A stretch of DNA of 5,298 nucleotides, taken from the NCBI GenBank assembly GCA_002315235.1, contig DCGK01000128.1, forward strand, positions 26,099 through 31,396, read 5' to 3'. Position 1 is the first letter of the stretch; every line of letters starts with the position of its first letter. A model generated the notes under the pieces. It saw nothing but the letters and a program-made list of their open reading frames with translations. It ran no database searches and had not been told where the DNA came from. The stretch comes from Ruminococcus sp. UBA1780. GTDB taxonomy: Bacteria; Bacillota; Clostridia; Oscillospirales; Ruminococcaceae. Position numbers and translations under genes: made by a program. This document shows, piece after piece, positions 1 to 5,298 of the stretch.

Positions 1-1
1 G

Positions 2-1081
2 GGTATTTCAGAAAGTCTGGTTTCTCAGAATATGGCTGAACGCTGGCGGGCCGGTGAACTGAAGTACTCCCAGGTTTCCGTTTTCTATCCGCAGGGCAGT
101 CATTCATACGACAGCTCCGAACCTGAACAGATGAGAAACAGCATAGAGGAAAAGATAAAAACCGGCTCATTCAAACCGGAAAATGAAGGCGCATCGGTCT
201 GGAAGGACTGCTGGTCATCCGTTCCGACGGTTCTGAATGTTTATATGGAAAACAAACTGACCGGAGCACAGGAAAATGTCAGCAGCGGTTTCAGCGTTAC
301 CGGTATTGGCGGTGACTTCTTTAATTTCCATCCGCTTAAGCTGGTTTCAGGCAGCTATATCTATGACAGTGAGCTGAGAAATGACCGGGTTGTTCTTGAT
401 GAGCAGGCAGCCTGGAATATTTTCAGTTCAGCTGATGTTGTGGGAATGACACTGAGTATAAATCAACAGGAGTTTGAAGTTGCCGGTGTTGTAAGACGCG
501 AGGACGTAAAATCAGTTGAAAAGGTATATCCGGAAAAGCCGGTTATATACATGCACTATGATGCACTGGAAGAAGCAGGAGCTGACATGACTCTTCTCTG
601 TTATGAGAGTGTCCTGCCTGATCCGGTAACAAATTACGCAAAGGGTATGATACTTGAAAAATTCGGAATCAATACCATGAGCAAACCTGAAGACGGAAAG
701 GATCCTGAAGGGGAACTTGATGTGGTGGTCACTGAAAATACGGGAAGATACAGTATTCCGAAGCTATGGAACGGCCTCAGGAATTTTGACACTCTTTTTG
801 TATCGGACAGAAGCATTGCGTTCCCTTACTGGGAAAATGCCGCCAGAGTAAATACAGTAAGGATGGAAATTTTATTTTTCATCTGCATTGTGACTGCAGC
901 GTATATCTTTATTATTCTTGTTCTGACAGCCGGAAAGCTCTGGCTTAACAGAAAGTGGCACCTTAAGGATTTCCTTGAGGACATGATGTACAAATACACG
1001 TACAAAAAACGTACTTCCGACTATATCAGTCTGGATATAAACGATACTGATGACGGGAAGGAAAAGAAATATGAACAGTAA
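2..1081 (+). CDS. MacB/FtsX-like ABC permease-type protein, 5' partial
   Basis: The reading frame is open from base 2 (first codons G-I-S-E-S-L-V-S-Q-N), so the ATG at 32 is probably an internal Met and the true start lies upstream. The sequence resembles the MacB periplasmic-core domain (MacB_PCD) of clostridial ABC permeases. Seen hallmarks are N-M-A-E-R-W followed by Q-V-S-V-F at the visible start, G-G-D-F-F-N-F-H-P-L-K-L-V-S-G (308-352), R-V-V-L-D-E-Q-A-A-W, G-M-T-L-S-I-N and V-A-G-V-V-R-R-E. In this family the core lies outside the membrane and relays ATP-driven motion to a partner. One strongly hydrophobic helix follows (about 869-931), then about 50 mostly charged residues to the stop. 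A canonical MacB/FtsX permease has three helices after the core, so this protein is short at its C-terminus; no disrupted remainder is seen downstream. No ATPase gene is visible, so transport function is unproven. It sits just upstream of the lipoprotein gene and is likely in the same transcript. Confidence 0.8.
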   Translation, partial: GISESLVSQNMAERWRAGELKYSQVSVFYPQGSHSYDSSEPEQMRNSIEEKIKTGSFKPENEGASVWKDCWSSVPTVLNVYMENKLTGAQENVSSGFSVTGIGGDFFNFHPLKLVSGSYIYDSELRNDRVVLDEQAAWNIFSSADVVGMTLSINQQEFEVAGVVRREDVKSVEKVYPEKPVIYMHYDALEEAGADMTLLCYESVLPDPVTNYAKGMILEKFGINTMSKPEDGKDPEGELDVVVTENTGRYSIPKLWNGLRNFDTLFVSDRSIAFPYWENAARVNTVRMEILFFICIVTAAYIFIILVLTAGKLWLNRKWHLKDFLEDMMYKYTYKKRTSDYISLDINDTDDGKEKKYEQ

Positions 1082-1100
1082 AAACACTGTTTCAGTAACA

Positions 1101-1112
1101 TCTTTTAAAAGA
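1101..1112. repeat. 12-base perfect palindrome before the lipoprotein RBS
   Basis: TCTTTTAAAAGA is a perfect 12-base palindrome in the 43-base gap between the permease-like gene and the lipoprotein ATG. Its last base is the first base of the AAAGGA ribosome binding site. It could be a protein-binding dyad or a weak four-pair hairpin, but AT-rich palindromes of this size can arise by chance. No function is assigned. Confidence 0.3.
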
Positions 1113-1117
1113 AAGGA
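1112..1117 (+). promoter_or_regulatory. Ribosome binding site deciding the lipoprotein start
   Basis: AAAGGA lies 7 bases before the ATG at 1125. Two further in-frame ATGs lie upstream, at 1050 and 1071, inside the end of the previous gene. The 1071 ATG also has a purine-rich AAGGAA upstream (1059-1064). The 1125 start is preferred because it gives a compact signal peptide (M-K-R-T-R, hydrophobic stretch, L-A-S-C), whereas 1071 would add 18 mostly polar residues ahead of it. Confidence 0.7.
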
Positions 1118-1124
1118 CAAAAAC

Positions 1125-1202
1125 ATGAAAAGAACCAGATTTATTCAGAGAACAGTCAGCTCATTCCTTGCTGTTTCAATGCTTGCTATGCTCGCTTCCT
1201 GT
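1125..1202 (+). other. Lipoprotein signal peptide and lipobox cysteine
   Basis: The first 25 codons encode a short basic n-region, a hydrophobic h-region (F14 to L23) and a type II signal-peptidase motif L-A-S-C. The cysteine codon TGT is at 1200-1202. Lgt would lipidate this Cys and Lsp would cut before it, tethering the mature protein outside the membrane. This is a sequence-motif call and was not run through a predictor. Confidence 0.85.
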
Positions 1203-4200
1203 GATGCTCCGGGCAAATCAGTGAAGAATGACGGAGGCATTAACCAGCCAAGAACAATTCAGAACTACTACACATCAGAAGTATTTGAAAAGCCTGAGGA
1301 TCTCGGCTTTGTAAGAAATCTCTTCTGTGCCGGCGACAGCATATATGTATTCGGCGAGAAGTCAAGCAGTCAGGCGGAAAAGATTTCTTTAGTGTATAAT
1401 CCTGCCACAAAGGAAACACAGGATATTGCTCTTGACAATATCGAAGCTGAATATGTTAATGATGTATATTTTATCGGAGACAAAATCCTTGTTATGTACA
1501 GCGCAAGCAAAACATATGAAGGAAGAATGGCACTGCTTGACTCAAAGACCGGTGAAGCAGTAATTGACAAGCCTGTAGGACAGAATTCATATCTGACTGC
1601 CGTTTCACCTGCTGAAAACGGGGATGTAAATGTAATGGTTGAACAGTACGGCATGAGTCAGAAGGTATTTCTGAAAACACTTGACGGAGCTACTCTTGAA
1701 GAGAAGTCATCTGCTGATGTAAGTGAAACACTTGGTATCACCAGCTTTACAGGTGTTAGCGGTGCGGTATTTGACGAGGACGGTTCAGTCTTTGTTTCCG
1801 AGGTTGTATACAGTGATGGAGACTACGAAAATTCTGCAATGAAAGTTGTCAAGCTGAATCCTGACGGAAGCGAAGCCTTTACTATGGACAATCTGAGCGA
1901 TCTTGAAGGCAGCGGTCTTGTTATGAGAAGACCAAACGGCAATATGCTCGTAATGTCAACAATGGATTACTCAAACTTCTACTTCAATGAATTTGACAGT
2001 AAAACCGGTGAAGTCACAGAAAGATATGAAGTTAAGCTTAACGGTCAGCAGCTTAACGGACTCTGCAGAAACAGCAAAGAGGCAGATATTGTTTATTCTG
2101 ATGATACAGGTCTCTGGAAGATTGATCTTGAGCCGGGTAAAAAAGCTGTTCCTGAAAAAATCGCTTCGTTCGGTGCCGGTGAAATCCCTGAATCGGCAAA
2201 GGAAACCTACAGTATTTCCTGGACTGAAAACGGATATTACTTCTACGGTGAATCATACGGAGATTCAAGACAGGTATTCTACAGACTTGACAGAGACGGC
2301 AATAAGCTTGATACCTTTGATCTTCTTCAGGATGACAATTCATATATCAGAGAAATCAGTGTAAACGGCAACGGTGATATCGTTGTTCTCAATGATGTTA
2401 CCGAATTCAGCGAAGAAGACGGTGAAGAGCCAGAAGAATACATGGCGATGACTGTATATGACGAGGGTGGTACAGTTAAGTCAACCCTGAGATTTGACAC
2501 ACTTGTATCAGGCGTAAATTCATATATTGAAAATGTGATTCCTACAAAATCAGGAGAATTTGCAGCTCTTATCTATACATACGGTGAAGGTGATTCAAGC
2601 TATTCTATTTCAATTTACGATGCGGACGGAAAGGAAACAAAGAAAATTGAAATGGATGAAGTAAACTATGTTGAAAACTATATTTCAACTGAGAGCGGTG
2701 ACTATGCGTTCTGCTATGCCAACAGAGGCGGCAGAAAGATTTACAAGGTTGACAAGGAAGCAGGAAGCGCAACTGAGGTAAATGACTTTGATATTCCTAA
2801 TGAGTTTGAACCTATAAACACTGACGGAAACTATGATTTCTGCTACTCAACATCAGAGGGTATTTACGGATTCAGTGTTGCAGACAACAAGAGCACAGAA
2901 ATAGTAAACTGGATTGACAGTGATATTACTTTCTCAGTAAACAATGCAGCGTTCCTCGACAATGACACAATTATCTGCAGAGGATATGACTACAGCATAG
3001 GTGATACCCAGATATACTTCCTGAAGAGAGCTGATGAGGAAACACTTAAGAAGATTCAGAACAAAAAGATAATTACTGTTGCAGGTGTTGATGTCGGATA
3101 CAATGAGAAATTCAAGGAAAAGATTGTTGAATTCAACAGAAACAGTGATGAATTCCGTATGCAGCTCAATGACTACGGCAAATACAGCAAGTATGAGGAT
3201 GACACATATACTTCAGGTGCATTCCAGCTCAACAATGATATGACAGCAGGAACTGTTCCTGACATCATTATCGGCAACGGTGAAGTTGATATGACTTCAT
3301 TTGCCGCAAAGAAGATTATTACAGATCTTAATCCGTTCTTTGAGAAGGATGCTGACATTAAGAGAGAGGATCTCTTTGAAAATGTTCTTGATACAATGAC
3401 ATACGATGGGAAACTCTTCCAGATTCCTTCAAGCTTTACTGTTTCAGCACTTGCTGCGGCAAAGTCAAAGGTTGGAGACAGCCCTGCATGGACAGCAGCT
3501 GAATTTACAGATTTAAAAAAGAACGGCAGAATATTCTTTGATAAAACTGAAAGAGAATACCTTTTAAGAAGCTTCATTACAGATAACCTTGCAGGCTTTG
3601 TAGACTTTGAGAACAAGACATGTGACTTCAGTAACGAAGGATTTACATCTCTGGTTGATCTCATAGCTGAAGAGGGTTATGTATATGATGAGGAAAATGT
3701 ACAGATGTACGATCCGGAAGAAGAAATGGTTTACTCCAAACGTTTTAAAGAAGGAAAATGTCAGGTTGAAATGGCTGATATCAGCGGATTTACATATATT
3801 CTTCAGCTTCAGCAGGGTCCGATAGACGAAGAAATTACACTCAAGGGCTATCCGACATCAAAAGGAAACGGATATATAATCAATCCTTCAATTTCACTTG
3901 CTATAAGTGAAAAGTCAAAGAACAAGGATGCAGCATGGGAATTTATCAGATCATTCCTTGATGAGGAATACCAGGATTCACTCAATGATGAATACATGTA
4001 TACTATTCCTCTCAGAAAGTCGTCCTATGAGAAGCTTGAAAACAAGGCTAAGTTAAAGGAAGAAATGAACGAAACAGTAACAAAGCCTGACGGTACAGTT
4101 GCTGATATGCTTCCTCTTGATGATGTAACAGCAGCAAAAATCAGAACTGCAGTTGAAACTGCGGACGTATGTTCAGTTTCAGATGAAAGAATCAAGAACA

Positions 4201-4307
4201 TTATTAACGAAGCACTTGAACCGGTATTCAGCGGCGACAAGACTTCAAAGGAAGCGGCTGATGAAATTCAGAGCAAGGTATCAATCTACCTTAAGGAAAT
4301 CAAGTAA
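1125..4307 (+). CDS. Lipoprotein: beta-propeller-like repeats fused to a solute-binding domain
   Basis: This 1060-residue protein is predicted to be anchored on the outer face of the membrane. Residues 1-26 form a lipoprotein signal peptide: basic K2-R3-R5, a hydrophobic core, and lipobox L23-A24-S25-C26, with C26 the lipidated residue. After a short linker, residues about 62-645 contain about 12 beta-rich units of 42-60 residues, typical of a propeller fold. Residues about 648-1055 resemble family-1 extracellular solute-binding proteins: an opening strand I-I-T-V-A then F-K-E-K-I-V-E-F-N; G-T-V-P-D-I-I (709-715); and near the end S-K-N-K-D-A-A-W-E-F (W938), the conserved C-terminal pattern. 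Ordinary family-1 binding proteins are about 400-550 residues, so this is about twice the usual length because of the repeats. The ligand is unknown. No MalF/MalG-type permease is visible, so a sensing, scaffold or polymer-binding role is as likely as transport. Codon use is stronger than in its neighbours (nearly all Arg AGA, few Ile ATA), suggesting high expression. Confidence 0.87.
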   Translation: MKRTRFIQRTVSSFLAVSMLAMLASCDAPGKSVKNDGGINQPRTIQNYYTSEVFEKPEDLGFVRNLFCAGDSIYVFGEKSSSQAEKISLVYNPATKETQDIALDNIEAEYVNDVYFIGDKILVMYSASKTYEGRMALLDSKTGEAVIDKPVGQNSYLTAVSPAENGDVNVMVEQYGMSQKVFLKTLDGATLEEKSSADVSETLGITSFTGVSGAVFDEDGSVFVSEVVYSDGDYENSAMKVVKLNPDGSEAFTMDNLSDLEGSGLVMRRPNGNMLVMSTMDYSNFYFNEFDSKTGEVTERYEVKLNGQQLNGLCRNSKEADIVYSDDTGLWKIDLEPGKKAVPEKIASFGAGEIPESAKETYSISWTENGYYFYGESYGDSRQVFYRLDRDGNKLDTFDLLQDDNSYIREISVNGNGDIVVLNDVTEFSEEDGEEPEEYMAMTVYDEGGTVKSTLRFDTLVSGVNSYIENVIPTKSGEFAALIYTYGEGDSSYSISIYDADGKETKKIEMDEVNYVENYISTESGDYAFCYANRGGRKIYKVDKEAGSATEVNDFDIPNEFEPINTDGNYDFCYSTSEGIYGFSVADNKSTEIVNWIDSDITFSVNNAAFLDNDTIICRGYDYSIGDTQIYFLKRADEETLKKIQNKKIITVAGVDVGYNEKFKEKIVEFNRNSDEFRMQLNDYGKYSKYEDDTYTSGAFQLNNDMTAGTVPDIIIGNGEVDMTSFAAKKIITDLNPFFEKDADIKREDLFENVLDTMTYDGKLFQIPSSFTVSALAAAKSKVGDSPAWTAAEFTDLKKNGRIFFDKTEREYLLRSFITDNLAGFVDFENKTCDFSNEGFTSLVDLIAEEGYVYDEENVQMYDPEEEMVYSKRFKEGKCQVEMADISGFTYILQLQQGPIDEEITLKGYPTSKGNGYIINPSISLAISEKSKNKDAAWEFIRSFLDEEYQDSLNDEYMYTIPLRKSSYEKLENKAKLKEEMNETVTKPDGTVADMLPLDDVTAAKIRTAVETADVCSVSDERIKNIINEALEPVFSGDKTSKEAADEIQSKVSIYLKEIK
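1308..3062 (+). repeat. About 12 degenerate propeller-like protein repeats
   Basis: Within the lipoprotein, units begin near residues 63, 114, 157, 208, 264, 310, 362, 408, 468, 516, 561 and 603, a mean spacing of about 49 residues. Each follows a loose plan: an opening strand, a turn such as N-G-D or S-G-E/D, a strand rich in V/I/Y/F, then a strand of the type Y-x-L-D followed by a turn of the type D-G-K or K-T-G-E and a closing strand. This spacing suits blades of a beta propeller, possibly two six-bladed wheels or one wheel plus extra blades. Unit borders were set by eye and DNA-level identity between units is low, so these are old repeats and not a recent tandem duplication. Confidence 0.55.
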
Positions 4308-4323
4308 TATTATACCTGCGTTT

Positions 4324-4340
4324 ACTGAAAATTATTCAGT
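4324..4340. repeat. Small perfect inverted repeat upstream of larB
   Basis: ACTGAA (4324-4329) and TTCAGT (4335-4340) are exact reverse complements separated by the 5-base loop AATTA. The six-pair stem is weak and is followed by CAGAAG, not a T tract, so it does not look like a terminator. It might be a regulator half-site pair or a chance dyad. Confidence 0.35.
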
Positions 4341-4351
4341 CAGAAGACAAA

Positions 4352-4371
4352 ATATACATTTTATGTGATAT
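4352..4371 (+). promoter_or_regulatory. Bulged AT-rich hairpin abutting the larB ATG; no clear RBS
   Basis: ATATACA (4352-4358) can pair with TGTGATAT (4364-4371) around loop TTTTA, leaving one G bulged. The right arm ends on the base just before the larB ATG. The bases upstream of that ATG lack any AGGAGG-like Shine-Dalgarno, unlike the next gene. The site could be an operator or a translation-control element, but the pairing is all A-T except one G-C pair and would be marginal in vivo. Confidence 0.3.
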
Positions 4372-5145
4372 ATGGAAAAAAATAAAATTCTTGAAATACT
4401 GAAAGATGTTGCGGAAGGTAAAATTTCTGCAGAAAAGGCTTTCCTGGAAATAAAACAGGAACCGTTCAAAGATATCGGCTTTGCCAGCGTGGATCTGCAT
4501 CGTTCTGTGAGAAACGGCGCAGGAGAGGTTATTTACGGTGCAGGTAAAACAGCCGGACAGATATCTGAGATTATAAAAACAATGCATGAAAACGGAAGCA
4601 GTCGTGTGCTTGTTACACGACTGACGAAGGAAAAAGCGGAAATAATAAAAAATACAGTTTCGCTGATGTATGATGAGATTTCAGGAATTGGTATAACCGG
4701 TGATCTGCCTGTTCCTGACGGAGCAGGCAGAATCTGTATTATATCGGCCGGAACAAGTGATATGCCGGTTGCTGAAGAAGCAGCTCTGACGGCAGAATTT
4801 CTCGGAAATGAAGTCATCAGAATTTATGATGCAGGGGTAGCCGGAATACACAGGCTTTTTGCCCGTCTGGATGATATTATGTCAGCATCGGTAATTGTTG
4901 CAGTTGCAGGAATGGAAGGTGCACTTGCCAGTGTTGTCGGAGGTCTTGCTGACTGTCCGGTAATTGCTGTACCTACGAGTGTGGGATACGGAGCAAGCTT
5001 CGGCGGACTTTCTGCTCTGCTCTCCATGCTTAATTCATGCTCAAGCGGTGTAAGTGTTGTAAACATAGACAATGGATTCGGCGCAGCCTATCAGGCGAGC
5101 CTCATTAATCATCTCAGGAGGAAAAATGAAAACACTTTATCTTGA
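4372..5145 (+). CDS. larB: LarB, NaAD carboxylase/hydrolase of nickel-pincer cofactor synthesis
   Basis: LarB performs the first step of nickel-pincer nucleotide synthesis in the cytoplasm. It carboxylates the pyridinium ring of nicotinic acid adenine dinucleotide and cleaves the phosphoanhydride, giving the biscarboxylate mononucleotide and AMP. The 257-residue protein is close to the usual family length of about 250. Residues 1-90 match the LarB N-terminal region (I-L-E-x-V-A-x-G-x-I-S opening, then F-K-D-I-G-F-A, D-x-H-R, G-K-T). The rest is a PurE-like domain with S-A-G-T-S-D (S125-D130), G-V-A-G-I-H-R-L, G-M-E-G-A-L-A-S-V (E182), P-T-S-V-G-Y-G and V-V-N-I-D-N-G-F-G. Cys223 and Glu182 sit where the catalytic Cys and Glu of Lactobacillus plantarum LarB lie, by position and context. 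The ATG at 4372 is chosen because the family's N-terminal motif begins directly after it, although no Shine-Dalgarno precedes it. It overlaps larC by 20 bases. Confidence 0.95.
   Translation: MEKNKILEILKDVAEGKISAEKAFLEIKQEPFKDIGFASVDLHRSVRNGAGEVIYGAGKTAGQISEIIKTMHENGSSRVLVTRLTKEKAEIIKNTVSLMYDEISGIGITGDLPVPDGAGRICIISAGTSDMPVAEEAALTAEFLGNEVIRIYDAGVAGIHRLFARLDDIMSASVIVAVAGMEGALASVVGGLADCPVIAVPTSVGYGASFGGLSALLSMLNSCSSGVSVVNIDNGFGAAYQASLINHLRRKNENTLS
5116..5121 (+). promoter_or_regulatory. larC ribosome binding site inside larB
   Basis: A perfect AGGAGG lies within the last codons of larB, followed by AAAA and the larC ATG at 5126. The 4-base spacer is slightly short, but the site is strong. Because larB translation runs through it and ends 20 bases past the larC ATG, larC is probably translationally coupled to larB. 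Confidence 0.8.
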
Positions 5146-5298
5146 ATGCGGAATGGGCGCAGCAGGGGATATGCTGACTGCGGCGCTTCTTGAACTGACA
5201 GATGACCCGAAGGAGTTTACTGATAAAATTAACAGCCTTAAGCTGAAGGATGTCAGTGTTTCATCAGTTCCTGTAATAAAACAGGGAATCAGAGGTAC
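5126..5298 (+). CDS. larC: LarC, nickel insertase of pincer cofactor synthesis, 3' partial
   Basis: The first 57 codons are visible and the gene runs off the window end. The opening M-K-T-L-Y-L-E-C-G-M-G-A-A-G-D-M-L-T-A-A-L-L-style start, cut here for length to its key residues E7, C8, G11-A-A-G and D15-M16, matches the LarC N-terminus, where the equivalent of D15-M16 is strongly conserved. LarC is the CTP-dependent cyclometallase that inserts nickel into the bis-thiocarboxylate mononucleotide made by LarB and LarE. Its order directly after larB is the common lar operon order. In Lactobacillus plantarum LarC is produced from larC1/larC2 by ribosomal frameshifting. Whether that applies here cannot be judged, because the relevant region is outside the window. 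Confidence 0.9.
   Translation, partial: MKTLYLECGMGAAGDMLTAALLELTDDPKEFTDKINSLKLKDVSVSSVPVIKQGIRG

Larger units (their letters stand above)
4308..4371. other. Intergenic gap between lipoprotein gene and larB
   Basis: This 64-base AT-rich gap separates two genes of unrelated function, so a transcription boundary is plausible here. I see no strong Rho-independent terminator, because neither hairpin is GC-rich or followed by a T run. I also see no clear paired -35 and -10 boxes, although TATA-like stretches (TATTAT at 4308-4313, TATACA at 4353-4358) could act as -10 elements. Readthrough from the lipoprotein gene cannot be excluded. Confidence 0.5.

Noticed and set aside
32..34. ATG at 32 as the true start of the first gene
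   Set aside because: The frame stays open to the window edge, the residues before this Met fit the MacB core family, and an N-terminal helix that should precede the core would be missing.
1086..1096. ACTG-TTT-CAGT dyad after the upstream gene, sharing TTCAGT with the dyad before larB
   Set aside because: The stem is only four pairs and the shared word is only six bases, so it is expected by chance; not enough to propose a common operator.
1987..2364. Plus-strand open frame of 125 codons in another frame within the lipoprotein
   Set aside because: No family resemblance, and it lies wholly inside the repeat region of the confirmed frame; a chance open frame.
1765..2635. Repeated D-x-D-G turns in the lipoprotein (near 1771, 2287 and 2617) resembling EF-hand or dockerin calcium loops
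   Set aside because: The flanking helices and the paired 12-residue loops of EF-hands and dockerins are missing. These fit beta-hairpin turns between propeller strands, although calcium binding is not excluded.
3173..3664. Long minus-strand open frame (163 codons) inside the lipoprotein gene
   Set aside because: It is Ser/Leu-rich, shows no recognisable motif, and mirrors the coding frame of a well-supported gene. This is typical of an antisense shadow.
4324..4340. Rho-independent terminator after the lipoprotein gene
   Set aside because: The hairpin has only six pairs, mostly A-T, and no T run follows it.
4153..4368. Small plus-strand open frame bridging the lipoprotein end and the gap before larB
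   Set aside because: Most of it overlaps the C-terminus of the lipoprotein out of frame, it has no supported start, and its product is basic with no recognisable motif.

Overview
This looks like chromosomal DNA of a Gram-positive anaerobe of the Clostridia, most likely Ruminococcus or a close Oscillospiraceae relative. The reasons are moderate-to-low GC, heavy AGA arginine usage, short AGGAGG/AAAGGA-type ribosome binding sites, a large acidic lipoprotein with a Gram-positive-style lipobox, and family resemblance of every gene to clostridial proteins. The genus is inferred from style only and was not checked by any search. All genes are on the + strand and almost every base is coding.

Region 1 (about 1-1081): the 3' part of a gene whose start lies before the window. 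It encodes a MacB/FtsX-type extracytoplasmic core domain followed by one transmembrane helix and a short charged cytoplasmic tail. It lacks the usual block of three C-terminal FtsX helices. Region 2 (1125-4307): a 1060-residue lipoprotein that joins a long beta-propeller-like repeat region (about 12 units) to a C-terminal family-1 type solute-binding domain. Its start is 43 bases after the upstream stop, and in-frame ATGs reach back into the upstream gene. The two genes are probably co-transcribed and may form one cell-surface system. No conventional sugar-ABC permease is visible here to partner the solute-binding domain.

Region 3 (4308-4371): a 64-base gap with a small perfect inverted repeat, a bulged AT-rich hairpin abutting the next ATG, and no convincing Rho-independent terminator. 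Region 4 (4372 to the window end): the start of a lar operon. It holds complete larB and the first 57 codons of larC, which overlap by 20 bases. These enzymes build the nickel-pincer nucleotide cofactor used by lactate racemase (LarA) and related 2-hydroxyacid racemases and epimerases. LarB carboxylates and hydrolyses nicotinic acid adenine dinucleotide; LarC later inserts nickel. LarE, which adds sulfur between these steps, and a LarA-type client would be expected nearby but are not in the window.

The least ordinary part is the pair in regions 1 and 2: a single-helix MacB-core protein beside a propeller/solute-binding fusion lipoprotein. The lar genes are a recognisable, known pathway.
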